From: Phelpsiimicrobium sp043802125
Lineage (GTDB): Bacteria > Omnitrophota > Gorgyraeia > Velamenicoccales > Velamenicoccaceae
Assembly (NCBI GenBank): GCA_043802125.1
Contig: JAZDLG010000002.1
Location: 1-27,361 of the forward strand
DNA: 27,361 bases
Reading direction: 5' to 3'
The notes under the pieces were generated by a model, which searched no databases, was not told the origin of the DNA, and worked only from the letters and a program-made list of their open reading frames with translations. The position numbers were made by a program, and so were the translations under genes. Shown piece by piece: positions 14,118 to 22,999 of the stretch (its first letter is position 1; each line of letters starts with the position of its first letter).

Positions 14118-16699
14118 AGAACCTTACTACTAACGCATTAAGAAAGTTATATCTTGATTTTTTTGTAGCCAAAGGCCACAACTTGGTTAAGAGCGATTCT
14201 CTTGTTCCTGCTAATGACCCTTCTGTTCTTTTTACGTCAGCCGGCATGAACCAGTTCAAAGACTACTTTTTAGGCAGGCGCAAAGGCCTTCAAAGGGCGA
14301 CAAGCTGTCAGAAGTGTTTCAGGACCGGGGATCTTGAACAGGTGGGGCTGACGCCGTTCCACCATACTTTTTTTGAGATGCTCGGTAATTTTTCCTTTGG
14401 CGGCTATTTTAAAAAAGAGGCCATAGAGTGGGCGTGGGAGTTTGTGACAAGGGCGTTAGAGATAGATCCCGGGAGTCTTTGGGTCTCTGTTTACGAGGAC
14501 GACGGAGAAGCGCTTAATATTTGGAAAGACCATATCCGCCTTCCGCCAGATAAGATAAAGTCGTTCGGGCAGAAAGATAATTTCTGGCCCTCAAACGCTA
14601 TTAAAGACGGCCCTAACGGGCCTTGCGGCCCGTGTTCAGAGATCTATTACCAAAAAGAAGGCGGCGAGTCTGTGGAAGTCTGGAATCTTGTGTTTACTCA
14701 GTTTGATCGCAGGGACAACGGCGTATTGGAACCATTGCCTAACAAGAATATTGATACAGGCATGGGTATAGAAAGAATGGCCTCTGTGCTGCAGGGTGTT
14801 GATTCAAATTTCAAGATAGATATTTTCAGTCCCATAGTTGAGGCTGTAAAGAATGCCGTTGAGTTGAGTGAGGAGAGGCCTGTAAATATGATAGCTGACC
14901 ATGTGCGCGCCGTGGTTTTTTGCATCGCAGACGGCGTTTTGCCGTCAAATGACGGCAGGGGTTATGTCGTCAGGAAGCTTATCAGGCGATGCGCATATAT
15001 GAATCCTTCCAAAGACCCTAAGCCTTTTCTTTATAAGATTGTTTCAAGCGTAGCTGATGCGATGAGCGAGCCATATCCGGAAGTCCTTGAGCGCAGGGAC
15101 AATATCGCCCAGATCATCAAGGCCGAAGAGGAAAAATACATCAAGAATATTTTGGAAGGCGGCAGCGAGAGGCTTAACGCCATAATTGAAGGCCTAAAGC
15201 GCGAAGGCAGCAAAGTATTACCTGCTGAAGTCGGCGTTGACTTATATGAGACATACGGCATCTTGCCTGATTTTACCATAGAGTGCTCTGCAAAGGCCGG
15301 GTTAACGGTAGACAAGGACAAAATGAACGCGCTGTTTAAAGAGGCGCAGGACAGGACAAGGGCGAAAAGCAAGATGGCAGGCAATATATTTAACAAAGGA
15401 GCGGTGTCGTTGAAAAATTCTGAGTTTACAGGTTATGATATGGATTCTTGCGAGGCAAAAGTGATCCAGTTGATCAAAGACGGTAAGGAAGTCAACGAGG
15501 CGTTAGTTGGCGAAAATATAAATGTGGTCCTTGATAAGACGCCGTTTTACGGTGAGTCAGGAGGCCAGGTCGGCGATAGAGGGGTTATCGTGGGCTCGGA
15601 TACAGGTTTTAAATTAGTTGTAACTGATACTAAAAAACAGGATGGCTCTATTGTGCATTTAGGCGAGGTTTCAGGCCATGGCCGGAAGATCAGGGTCAAT
15701 GACGCAGTTATGGCATCTGTTGATCCACAGCACCGTCAGGCAATAAAACGCGCTCACACTGCAACGCACATCCTGCAGGCTGTATTAAGGAAAGTTTTAG
15801 GGCCGCACGTTCAGCAGGCTGGTTCTTTGGTAGAGCCGGACAGGTTCCGATTTGATTTTACGCACTTTAAAGATATCGGCGAAGAAGAGATGGACGCTGT
15901 GCAGGAGCTATTGAACGATTACGTCCTCAGGAACGATAAATTAATAGCTCAACAGATGCCTAAGAGCGAGGCCCTGAAAACAGGAGCAATAGCATTGTTC
16001 GGCGAGAAATACGAAGATATGGTCAGGGTCGTTTCTATAGCGGACTACAGCAAAGAATTTTGCGGCGGCACTCATCTGGATGCCACGGGCAGCATCGGCC
16101 TGGTTTTGATCACTTCCGAGTCATCAGTGGGCAGCGGATTAAGGAGGATAGAGGCATTGACCGGAAAGCTTGCCTATAAACGTTCTATGAATACTCTGAC
16201 GGCCCTGGAGGAAGCCTCTCTCGCCCTTAAGACAAGGCCCGACGGCATTATTCCGGCATTAGGCCAATACCTGGAGCGTCAAAAAGCGCTTGAAAGAGAA
16301 CTTTCAATGTTACGGGAGAATGAGCTAAAGAATGATATAGACAGTATCGCAGGCAAGGCAGATATGATAAAAGGTGTGGCGCTTATCATCCATAAATTTA
16401 AAAATTTTGACGTTGATCTTTTAAGAAAGGCTGTTGACCTGTTGAAAACAAAATTTTCTGCTGCCGGAGTATTTGTCTTGAGTTCTGTTTCCGGAGAGAA
16501 CGCTTATTTTGTATGCGGCGTCACCCCTGATCTTGTAAAGCGCGGCCTTTGCGCGGATGAACTGATAAAGAATGTCCTGCCTTTGGCAGGAGGTTCAGGA
16601 GGCGGCAGAAAAGATTTCGCGCAAGGCGGCACAAAAGAAATAAGCAAAGTTGATTCAGCCATGAAAGATATTGAACGATTGATAAGAATAAAGATATAA
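14114..16699 (+). CDS. alaS: alanyl-tRNA synthetase
   Basis: AlaRS charges tRNA-Ala. At 861 residues it is near full length. The class II catalytic core is N-terminal (LRKLYLDFFVAKGH, DPSVLFTSAGMNQFKDYFLG, CFRTGDLEQVG, FFEMLGNFSFGGYFK). The editing domain holds the zinc-type residues HTATH (H548, H552) and CGGTH (C650, H654), which clear mischarged serine and glycine. The C-terminal DHHA1-type domain ends with GGSGGGRKDFAQGG. Its stop codon lies inside the first hairpin of the leader motif at 16698-16756. Confidence 0.97.
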   Translation: MKNLTTNALRKLYLDFFVAKGHNLVKSDSLVPANDPSVLFTSAGMNQFKDYFLGRRKGLQRATSCQKCFRTGDLEQVGLTPFHHTFFEMLGNFSFGGYFKKEAIEWAWEFVTRALEIDPGSLWVSVYEDDGEALNIWKDHIRLPPDKIKSFGQKDNFWPSNAIKDGPNGPCGPCSEIYYQKEGGESVEVWNLVFTQFDRRDNGVLEPLPNKNIDTGMGIERMASVLQGVDSNFKIDIFSPIVEAVKNAVELSEERPVNMIADHVRAVVFCIADGVLPSNDGRGYVVRKLIRRCAYMNPSKDPKPFLYKIVSSVADAMSEPYPEVLERRDNIAQIIKAEEEKYIKNILEGGSERLNAIIEGLKREGSKVLPAEVGVDLYETYGILPDFTIECSAKAGLTVDKDKMNALFKEAQDRTRAKSKMAGNIFNKGAVSLKNSEFTGYDMDSCEAKVIQLIKDGKEVNEALVGENINVVLDKTPFYGESGGQVGDRGVIVGSDTGFKLVVTDTKKQDGSIVHLGEVSGHGRKIRVNDAVMASVDPQHRQAIKRAHTATHILQAVLRKVLGPHVQQAGSLVEPDRFRFDFTHFKDIGEEEMDAVQELLNDYVLRNDKLIAQQMPKSEALKTGAIALFGEKYEDMVRVVSIADYSKEFCGGTHLDATGSIGLVLITSESSVGSGLRRIEALTGKLAYKRSMNTLTALEEASLALKTRPDGIIPALGQYLERQKALERELSMLRENELKNDIDSIAGKADMIKGVALIIHKFKNFDVDLLRKAVDLLKTKFSAAGVFVLSSVSGENAYFVCGVTPDLVKRGLCADELIKNVLPLAGGSGGGRKDFAQGGTKEISKVDSAMKDIERLIRIKI

Positions 16700-16756
16700 T
16701 CCAGAAAGGATTAGGCCGGCCCAATACCATCAAGGGCCGGGCGTAAGGGGAGGCCT
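16698..16756 (+). promoter_or_regulatory. conserved leader RNA motif, copy A, upstream of hisD
   Basis: Hairpin AATCC-AGAAA-GGATT (16698-16712) is followed by a stem pairing AGGCC (16713-16717) with GGCCT (16752-16756) and CCC with GGG. This encloses CCCAATACCA and GCCGGGCGTAAGGGGAGG. Nearly the same string of elements occurs at 22906-22999. The hisD ribosome-binding sequence GGGGAGG lies inside the 3' strand, so folding could hide it. No known riboswitch family matches that I can recall. Confidence 0.65.
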
Positions 16757-16761
16757 GACCC

Positions 16762-17994
16762 GTGAAGATCATAAAACCGCATTCAAAGGACCTGGAAAAG
16801 TTGATATGCCGCTTTAATACCTCGCAAAATAAAAGGGTAAAGGAGCGTGTGGATAGTATCATCCATGATGTGCGCGTCAACGGCGACGAAGCGCTTTTAA
16901 AGTACACCAAGTGTTTTGACGGCGTCAAGATGACTTTGAGGCAGATGAGGGTAAGCGAATCTGAAAAGAGCGCCGCATTCCAGGATATCAGCCCTGAATT
17001 CATCTCTACTTTAAAGAAGATCATCGCCAATATTACTAAATTCTATACCAAGCAGCAAAAGCGCTCATGGAAGCAGATCAATCAGGACGGCGTATTTTTA
17101 GGCGAGAAGATAGACCCCCTGGAACGCGTGGGAGTTTACGTTCCGGCGGGCACGGCGCCTTTAGTCTCCTGCGTCTATATGAGTGTTTTGCCGGCGCGGA
17201 TAGCAGGCGTGCAGGACATTGTACTTGTTACGCCTCCTGATAAGAACGGCCATATAAATCCGCATATCTTGGTGGTAGCTGACCTTCTAAAGGTCAATGA
17301 AATATATAAAGTAGGCGGCGCTCATGCCGTAGCTGCTTTGGCCTTTGGCACCAAAACAATAAAAAAGGTTGATAAGATAGTAGGCCCGGGCAATAACTAT
17401 GTCACAGAAGCCAAGCGCCAGGTCTTTGGCTATTGCGGCATTGACATGCTCGCAGGCCCAACTGAGCTGGTCGTTATCGCCAACAGGTATAGCAACGTCC
17501 CTTATTGCATAGCTGATCTTGCGTCTCAGGCGGAACATTTCGGCGGCTTGGCTGTTCTGATCACGCCGTCTAAGTCCTTGGCCAAAGAGGTCAAGCAGGC
17601 TTTTACCGGTCACGATAAGGGTTTTATCATACTGGTAAAAAATCTGGATGAAGCCATTGATATAAGCAATCGCATAGCCCCTGAGCACTTAGAGATCTTG
17701 ACGAAAAATCCGCGTAAGTTCATCAAGAAAGTAAAAAACACCGGCGCTTTGTTCTTGGGGCCTTATAGCCCTGTTGCTATCGGCGATTATTTCGCGGGCC
17801 CCAGCCACGTCTTGCCGACTGCCGGGACAGCGAGGTTTTTTTCAGGATTGTCAACGAATGATTTTTTAAGGAGCACGCATATCATCTCATATTCTAAAAA
17901 AACGCTTGAGGAGTCTAAACAGCATATTGAAAAGTTGTGCCAGATAGAAGGGTTAAGCAAACACTTTGAATCCGTAAAAAAGAGATTTGAGTAA
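16762..17994 (+). CDS. hisD: histidinol dehydrogenase
   Basis: HisD makes the last two oxidations of histidine synthesis, histidinol to histidine with two NAD+. The start is GTG, with GGGGAGG upstream. The 410 residues carry the family motifs YVPAGTAPLVS (126-136), GGAHAVAALAFGT, VGPGNNYVTEAKR (207-219), AGPTELV and LASQAEHFGG with zinc-ligand-type Q256 and H259. APEHLE follows (306-311, general-base E308/H309), then GDYFAGPSHVLPT (341-353), and the C-terminal EGLSKH with H401. It is the first his gene of a compact cluster and is preceded by the leader motif at 16698-16756. Confidence 0.96.
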   Translation: MKIIKPHSKDLEKLICRFNTSQNKRVKERVDSIIHDVRVNGDEALLKYTKCFDGVKMTLRQMRVSESEKSAAFQDISPEFISTLKKIIANITKFYTKQQKRSWKQINQDGVFLGEKIDPLERVGVYVPAGTAPLVSCVYMSVLPARIAGVQDIVLVTPPDKNGHINPHILVVADLLKVNEIYKVGGAHAVAALAFGTKTIKKVDKIVGPGNNYVTEAKRQVFGYCGIDMLAGPTELVVIANRYSNVPYCIADLASQAEHFGGLAVLITPSKSLAKEVKQAFTGHDKGFIILVKNLDEAIDISNRIAPEHLEILTKNPRKFIKKVKNTGALFLGPYSPVAIGDYFAGPSHVLPTAGTARFFSGLSTNDFLRSTHIISYSKKTLEESKQHIEKLCQIEGLSKHFESVKKRFE

Positions 17995-18008
17995 GACCAG
18001 GAGATGAT

Positions 18009-18602
18009 ATGGCAAAAAAAACGGCTGTTAGAAGGAAAACGAGCGAAACTAATATCAATGTATCTCTAAATTTGTACGGCGAAGGAAAATACAAGATCAA
18101 GACCGGCATATCTTTTCTTGATCATATGCTAAGCCTGTTTGCTAAACACGCGTTATTGGATCTCGCACTCTCGGCGTCCGGCGACTTAGGCGTTGATATC
18201 CACCACACTAATGAAGATGTGGCTATCGCGCTAGGCGAGGCATTTTCCGTTGCCCTTAAAGACAGGGCGGGCATAAAGAGGTTTGGCGAGGCTACGGTTC
18301 CTATGGATGAGGCCTTGGTCAGGGTGACATTAGATGTTTCAGGCAGGCCTTTTTTGAAATTCAACGCGGATAATGTAAAAGTTCCTGCCAGGGCATCGGA
18401 ATACAGCCTGGGTTATGCCGAACAGTTTTTAAGGGCTTTTGTGGTGAACGCCAAAGTGACCGTGCATGTGGATGTCCTGGAAGGCAGGGACATGCATCAT
18501 ATCCTTGAGGCCGTCTTTAAGGCTTTTGCCAAGTCGCTTCTTAGGGCCGTTGAAAAGGAGCCGCGTTCCAAAGCCGTACCTTCCACTAAAGGAAAGATAT
18601 AA
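18009..18602 (+). CDS. hisB: imidazoleglycerol-phosphate dehydratase
   Basis: HisB removes water from imidazoleglycerol phosphate. It is the single-function form (197 residues), without the phosphatase domain of the E. coli fusion. The two manganese-binding repeats are visible: FLDHML with DIHHTNEDVAIALGEAF (63-79), and DMHHILEAVFKAFAKSL (161-177). The C-terminus ends VPSTKGKI, as usual. AGGAG lies upstream of the ATG. Confidence 0.96.
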   Translation: MAKKTAVRRKTSETNINVSLNLYGEGKYKIKTGISFLDHMLSLFAKHALLDLALSASGDLGVDIHHTNEDVAIALGEAFSVALKDRAGIKRFGEATVPMDEALVRVTLDVSGRPFLKFNADNVKVPARASEYSLGYAEQFLRAFVVNAKVTVHVDVLEGRDMHHILEAVFKAFAKSLLRAVEKEPRSKAVPSTKGKI

Positions 18603-18604
18603 AC

Positions 18605-19219
18605 ATGCCGGTTAAAGCCGCTATCATTGACTATGGGATGGGAAATCTATATAGCGTGCGCAATACTTTTTCTTCCCTGGGTATAAGCGCCGACATTATT
18701 GAAAGGGCCGGCAAGATATTTTCTTACGACAAACTGATCTTGCCGGGCGTAGGCTCTTTCGGCGATGCGATGAGGGAGTTGAAAAAAAGGGGTTTTATAG
18801 CACCCATAAAAGATTTCGTAGGGCTGGGCAGGCCGTTGTTGGGTATCTGCCTTGGCATGCAGCTGCTTCTTGAAAAAAGCGAGGAGTCTAAAGGAGTAGC
18901 AGGCCTCGGCATTATCCCCGGTGTCGTTGAAAAGTTTTCATCAAGGCTTAAATGCCCGCACATGGGATGGAACGCGATAGAGACAAAATACCGCGCTGGG
19001 GATATCTTTAAGAATATCAAAGCGCCTTTTTTCGCTTACTTCTGTCACTCTTATTACGCGAGGCCCTTTAAAAGATCCGCCGTCGTAGGAGAGACGGAAT
19101 ACGGAATAAGGTTCGCTTCCATGATCAAAGAAGGCCGGGTTTACGGCATGCAGTTCCATCCCGAAAAAAGCCAGGAGACAGGGATCAAATTATTGAGGAA
19201 CTTTATAGAACAATGTTGA
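18605..19219 (+). CDS. hisH: imidazole glycerol phosphate synthase, glutaminase subunit
   Basis: HisH is the class I glutamine amidotransferase that feeds ammonia to HisF. The catalytic triad is intact: nucleophile C82 in GICLGMQ, and H185 and E187 in QFHPEKSQ. IIDYGMGNLYSV and LPGVGSFGDAM are the N-terminal hallmarks. It has 204 residues, starts two bases after hisB and overlaps hisA by seven bases. Confidence 0.96.
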   Translation: MPVKAAIIDYGMGNLYSVRNTFSSLGISADIIERAGKIFSYDKLILPGVGSFGDAMRELKKRGFIAPIKDFVGLGRPLLGICLGMQLLLEKSEESKGVAGLGIIPGVVEKFSSRLKCPHMGWNAIETKYRAGDIFKNIKAPFFAYFCHSYYARPFKRSAVVGETEYGIRFASMIKEGRVYGMQFHPEKSQETGIKLLRNFIEQC

Positions 19220-19992
19220 TCTTTCCAGCGATTGATATAATGAAGGGCAGGGTCGTGCGGCTTGAGAGAGGCGATTTTGAAACCGCCAAGGTATATCCTT
19301 TATCTCCGCTGGAATACGCCAAGAAGTGGGAGTCCGAAGGTGCCACTTATTTGCATATTGTTGATCTTGACGGAGCGCGCTCCGGCAGCCTCCAGAATTT
19401 TGATGTCATAAAAGATATCATAAAAAATACAGGCATAAAGGCTGAGGTCGGCGGCGGCATAAGGGATGTCGCGGCACTTAGGCAGTATATGGACACGGGT
19501 GCTGCCCGGGTAGTTTTGAGCACTAAGATCATAGAGGATATATCTTTTCTTCAGGACGAGTACGTAAAGTCGAGCATAAAAAGGATAGCAGCCAGCATTG
19601 ATTTTAAGCGCATGGAAGAAAAGGCCTCGTCTTTAAGCGTCGGCACAGGTTCTTCGGCCTGGATGGAGACTGTGGATATCAGCGTTTCGCCTTTTATCAG
19701 GTATTTAGCGTCTCAGGGTATAGAGCATATAAATTTTTCAGATATAAGCCGCGACGGCACAATGATGGGGCCGGACTCCAAAAAGATCCTGTCATTTTTA
19801 GCTGCTGCCAAAAGTTCCGGAAAGTTAACTTTATTTTTTACATACGCCGGTGGTATTTCATCTTTGAGCGACCTGAAAACACTTGCCGGATTAGCTAAAA
19901 GTGGCGAGGGCGGAGTTGACGCTGTGGTAGTTGGTAAGGCATTATACGAAAATAAATTTATGTTAAGAGACGCGATACAGGCGGTGGGTTAA
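19213..19992 (+). CDS. hisA: phosphoribosylformimino-5-aminoimidazole carboxamide ribotide isomerase
   Basis: HisA opens the ProFAR ribose in an Amadori rearrangement, on a (beta/alpha)8 barrel. FPAIDIMKGRVVRL holds the catalytic aspartate (D8); VDLDGA, EVGGGIR and SDISRDGTMMGPD are the phosphate-binding and second-aspartate regions. The usual late ASGGV-type loop reads TYAGGIS, and the middle of the protein (about 130-155) is more divergent than normal, but the catalytic residues remain. At 259 residues it is slightly long. Confidence 0.94.
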   Translation: MLIFPAIDIMKGRVVRLERGDFETAKVYPLSPLEYAKKWESEGATYLHIVDLDGARSGSLQNFDVIKDIIKNTGIKAEVGGGIRDVAALRQYMDTGAARVVLSTKIIEDISFLQDEYVKSSIKRIAASIDFKRMEEKASSLSVGTGSSAWMETVDISVSPFIRYLASQGIEHINFSDISRDGTMMGPDSKKILSFLAAAKSSGKLTLFFTYAGGISSLSDLKTLAGLAKSGEGGVDAVVVGKALYENKFMLRDAIQAVG

Positions 19993-20747
19993 TGTTGTGT
20001 AAAAGGATAATTCCCTGTCTTGATGTCAAGGACGGACGCGTTGTTAAGGGCGTGCGTTTTTTATCGCTCAAGGATGCGGGTGATCCTGTTGAAGTGGCCA
20101 AGATCTACGAAGCGCAGAAGGCTGATGAGTTGGTTTTTCTGGATATAACAGCGAGTTACGAGGGCAGGAAGACCATGGCCAGAGTCGTCAAAGAGGTGGC
20201 TAAAAATATATTTATGCCGTTCACCGTAGGAGGCGGCATAACAGGGATAGAAGATGTCCGCGTTTTGTTAAAGGCTGGAGCTGATAAAGTTTCTATCAAT
20301 ACCGCGGCTGTTAAAGATCCTCGCTTAATATCAAAAGCTGCCGGGCGGTTTGGAAGTCAGTGTATTGTCGTAGCCATTGACGCCAAGCGCGTTGGCCGCT
20401 CATGGGAGGTCTTTATCCACGGAGGAAGGACTGCTACGGGTTTGGATGTTGTTGCCTGGGCAAAAAAAGCCCAGAGACTCGGGGCGGGCGAGATACTTTT
20501 GACAAGCATGGATTTTGACGGCACAAAAGACGGCTATGACATCGCCCTGACAGCTGCCGTTTCAAAGAGCTTGAAAATACCCGTCATTGCTTCAGGCGGA
20601 GCCGGTTTAAAGGCCCATTTTCTGGATGTTTTTACAAAGGGTAAATCGGACGCTGCATTAGCAGCTTCTATTTTTCATTACGGCGAACAAACCGTATCCG
20701 GTATCAAAAAATATCTAAAATCAAAGGGTGTTAACGTAAGGGGATGA
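19992..20747 (+). CDS. hisF: imidazole glycerol phosphate synthase, cyclase subunit
   Basis: HisF uses ammonia from HisH to form imidazole glycerol phosphate and AICAR. The 251-residue barrel has RIIPCLDVKDGRVVKGVRF (catalytic D11), VFLDITASYEGR, TVGGGI, VVAIDAKR (second catalytic Asp), LTSMDFDGTKDGYD and VIASGGAG. All are canonical. It overlaps hisA by one base (TAATG), and hisI starts one base after the stop. Confidence 0.97.
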   Translation: MLCKRIIPCLDVKDGRVVKGVRFLSLKDAGDPVEVAKIYEAQKADELVFLDITASYEGRKTMARVVKEVAKNIFMPFTVGGGITGIEDVRVLLKAGADKVSINTAAVKDPRLISKAAGRFGSQCIVVAIDAKRVGRSWEVFIHGGRTATGLDVVAWAKKAQRLGAGEILLTSMDFDGTKDGYDIALTAAVSKSLKIPVIASGGAGLKAHFLDVFTKGKSDAALAASIFHYGEQTVSGIKKYLKSKGVNVRG

Positions 20748-20748
20748 G

Positions 20749-21117
20749 ATGATCCAATTAAAGCCTGAAGAAAAAGCGGATATAAAAGGTTTAGGCGAAT
20801 TAAAATTTGACGAAAAGGGTTTGATACTCGCGATAGTCCAGGACAACGAGACAGGCGAAGTGCTTATGGTGGCCTACATGAACAAAGAGTCCCTGAAGAA
20901 GACGCTCACGATTAAGAAGACTTGTTTCTGGTCGCGTTCGCGCAATAAATTCTGGGTAAAAGGAGAGACATCCGGGCATTTTCAATTCGTAAAAGGTATT
21001 TGGTATGATTGCGACAAAGACGCCCTGTTGATAAAGGTGCGCCAAGTGGGTGCTGCATGCCACACAGGCAAGCGTAGCTGTTTCTATCGTAAGGTAAAGT
21101 CGAGCACCAAAAAGTAA
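20749..21117 (+). CDS. hisI: phosphoribosyl-AMP cyclohydrolase
   Basis: HisI opens the adenine ring of phosphoribosyl-AMP. It is the single-domain form (122 residues), with no HisE pyrophosphohydrolase fused. Visible are VLMVAYMNKESL, TCFWSRSRNKFWVKGETSGH, the metal-binding DCDKDALL and the cysteine-containing GAACHTGKRSCF. hisE, hisG and hisC do not occur in this window, so they must lie elsewhere. It is the last his gene before trpE. Confidence 0.96.
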   Translation: MIQLKPEEKADIKGLGELKFDEKGLILAIVQDNETGEVLMVAYMNKESLKKTLTIKKTCFWSRSRNKFWVKGETSGHFQFVKGIWYDCDKDALLIKVRQVGAACHTGKRSCFYRKVKSSTKK

Positions 21118-21128
21118 TAATTCAGCGA

Positions 21129-21153
21129 GATCCCCGCGGGTTTTGCGGGGAGC
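21129..21153 (+). promoter_or_regulatory. hairpin covering the trpE ribosome-binding site
   Basis: CCCCGC (21133-21138) pairs with GCGGGG (21146-21151) across a 7-base loop. The 3' strand runs into GGGGAG, the only good Shine-Dalgarno match before the trpE ATG at 21159. Folding would hide it. No Trp-rich leader peptide or T-box is visible. Confidence 0.5.
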
Positions 21154-21158
21154 ATATC

Positions 21159-22649
21159 ATGGTTTATCCTGATTTTAAAGAATTCAAGAAATTATCAAAG
21201 AGGGGGAACATTATACCCATCTACAAAGAGTTATTGGCAGATCTGGAGACGCCAGTCTCGGCTTTTATGAAGGTGGGTGATTCAAGCGAATATTCCTATC
21301 TTCTTGAATCTGTGGAATCTCAGCAAACAATAGGCAGGTATTCATTTATAGCGTCTGATCCTTCGTTGGTCTTTGAAAGCAAGAACAAAAGGGTCACGTT
21401 CACCCGTTTTTTGAAAGGGCGAAAAAGACAACGTTCCTATCAATGCCTAACCTCGCCGCTTGATGAATTAAGGGTCCTGTTGGCTGGTTTTAAGTTCGTT
21501 CCGGTCCGCGGCCTGCCGAGGTTTTGCGGAGGCCTGGTAGGCTACATGGGTTATGATATGGTTCGATTTTTTGAGGCCATTCCAGACAAGAATACCGATG
21601 AGCTTAATGCCCCTGATTGCGTGCTCATGCTTTCTGATACCTTGGTCATCTTTGACCATGTCAACCGGAAGATAAAGATAGTTTCTAATGCTATTTTGGA
21701 CTCAAAGTCACCCCTTTTTTTAAAGAAGTCATATGACGCGGCTGTAAAAAAGATAGACGCGCTCGTCCGTTATTTGAAAAAGCCTGTCCGGCACTTGCCT
21801 GAGCCTAAAGAAGTCACCTCAAAGCCAGAGGTGAGTAGCAACATGACAAAGTCTGCTTTTAAGAATGCTGTTTTAAAAGCGAAAGAATATATTAAAAGAG
21901 GGGATATCATCCAGGTAGTGCTTTCACAGCGTTTCAAAACTAAGCTCAGGAATAAGCCCATTGATATCTACAGGTCTCTGCGTTCTATCAATCCTTCTCC
22001 GTATATGTTTTATATGAAGCTTTCGGATCTTACGCTCATCGGTTCTTCTCCGGAGATGCTTGTGCGCTGCGAAGATGGAGTGGTACAGACAAGGCCTATA
22101 GCCGGCACAAGGCCTCGCGGCAAGGACGAAGAAGAGGATAGGAAGCTCTCACTTGAGCTGCTCAGCGACGCAAAAGAGAAAGCAGAACATCTGATGTTAG
22201 TGGACCTCGGGCGCAATGACCTCGGCCGCGTTAGCCAATATGGCTCTGTTCGGGTGGATGAATTCATGCAGGTAGAAAAATATTCGCACGTTATGCATAT
22301 GGTCAGTAACGTGACAGGCCGATTAAGGAAGGATAAAGATGCCCTGGATGCTCTGATATCGTGTTTTCCGGCCGGTACGGTCAGCGGCGCTCCCAAGATA
22401 CGGGCTATGGAGATCATAGATGAACTTGAAGGCACCAGGCGCGGGCCTTACGCTGGGGCCTTGGGTTATTTTAGCTTTTCAGGCAACCTGGACTCTTGTA
22501 TAATAATCCGGACTATGGCGGTCAAAAATTCTCATGTCTACATACAGGCAGGAGCCGGCATCGTAGCAGACTCAAAACCACAAAAAGAATACGATGAGAC
22601 GGTCAACAAGGCGAAGGCTTTGCTTGAAGCCGTAAGATTCGCTTACTAA
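21159..22649 (+). CDS. trpE: anthranilate synthase component I
   Basis: TrpE converts chorismate to anthranilate with ammonia from TrpG. It has 496 residues. The N-terminal part has the tryptophan-binding LLES element (48-51) before GRYSFIASDP, so feedback inhibition is likely. The chorismate-binding domain has IIQVVLSQRF, GSSPEMLVR, TRPIAGTRPRG, MLVDLGRNDLGRV, CFPAGTVSGAPK and QAGAGIVADS. The combination favours TrpE over PabB. No trpG lies beside it; instead it follows the his genes and precedes rpsP. Confidence 0.94.
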   Translation: MVYPDFKEFKKLSKRGNIIPIYKELLADLETPVSAFMKVGDSSEYSYLLESVESQQTIGRYSFIASDPSLVFESKNKRVTFTRFLKGRKRQRSYQCLTSPLDELRVLLAGFKFVPVRGLPRFCGGLVGYMGYDMVRFFEAIPDKNTDELNAPDCVLMLSDTLVIFDHVNRKIKIVSNAILDSKSPLFLKKSYDAAVKKIDALVRYLKKPVRHLPEPKEVTSKPEVSSNMTKSAFKNAVLKAKEYIKRGDIIQVVLSQRFKTKLRNKPIDIYRSLRSINPSPYMFYMKLSDLTLIGSSPEMLVRCEDGVVQTRPIAGTRPRGKDEEEDRKLSLELLSDAKEKAEHLMLVDLGRNDLGRVSQYGSVRVDEFMQVEKYSHVMHMVSNVTGRLRKDKDALDALISCFPAGTVSGAPKIRAMEIIDELEGTRRGPYAGALGYFSFSGNLDSCIIIRTMAVKNSHVYIQAGAGIVADSKPQKEYDETVNKAKALLEAVRFAY

Positions 22650-22665
22650 CACTAAGGAGGAATAA

Positions 22666-22908
22666 ATGGCAGTAGCGATCCGATTGCGCAAAATATCCGA
22701 CACGTCAAAAAAGAGGTATAACTTCCGTATCGTCGCGATAGACGATTCCAATCCTAGGGATGGCAGGGTGCTGGAAGAATTGGGCTATTATGACCCGGCT
22801 AAAGACCCCGCGGCTTTAAAGATAAACAAGGAGCGCCTTGAACATTGGAGAAAATTAGGGGCGAGAGTTTCTCCGACAGTAAAGAGCCTTGTAAAAAAAT
22901 TAAAATGA
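22666..22908 (+). CDS. rpsP: 30S ribosomal protein S16
   Basis: This is a small ribosomal subunit assembly protein of 80 residues. The start VAIRLRKISDTSKKRYNFRIVAID and DGRVLEELGYYDPAKDP are diagnostic. A strong AAGGAGG lies six bases upstream. The usual rimM-trmD-rplS partners are not next to it. Its stop codon forms part of the first hairpin of leader motif copy B. Confidence 0.96.
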   Translation: MAVAIRLRKISDTSKKRYNFRIVAIDDSNPRDGRVLEELGYYDPAKDPAALKINKERLEHWRKLGARVSPTVKSLVKKLK

Positions 22909-22999
22909 TCCAGAAAGGATCAGACCTTCCCAATACCAAATGCCGCAGAAAGCGGCACACCGGCGTTTACAATTAAAGCCGGGTGCAAGGGAAGGGCCT
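22906..22999 (+). promoter_or_regulatory. conserved leader RNA motif, copy B, upstream of yajC-secDF
   Basis: TGATCC-AGAAA-GGATCA (22906-22922) includes the rpsP stop codon. It is followed by CCTTCCC (22925-22931), which pairs exactly with GGGAAGG (22989-22995). Inside are the conserved CCCAATACCA, an extra hairpin TGCCGC-AGAAA-GCGGCA (22941-22957), a CCGGC/GCCGG stem and the conserved GCCGGGTGCAAGGGAAGG. The element order and bases match copy A at 16698-16756. Here the yajC Shine-Dalgarno site (AAAGGAG) is downstream of the motif. Confidence 0.7.

Noticed and set aside
16698..16756. Leader motif as a T-box or histidine attenuator
   Set aside because: No T-box sequence, no His-codon-rich leader peptide and no T-run terminator; the second copy precedes yajC, which is unrelated to amino-acid supply.
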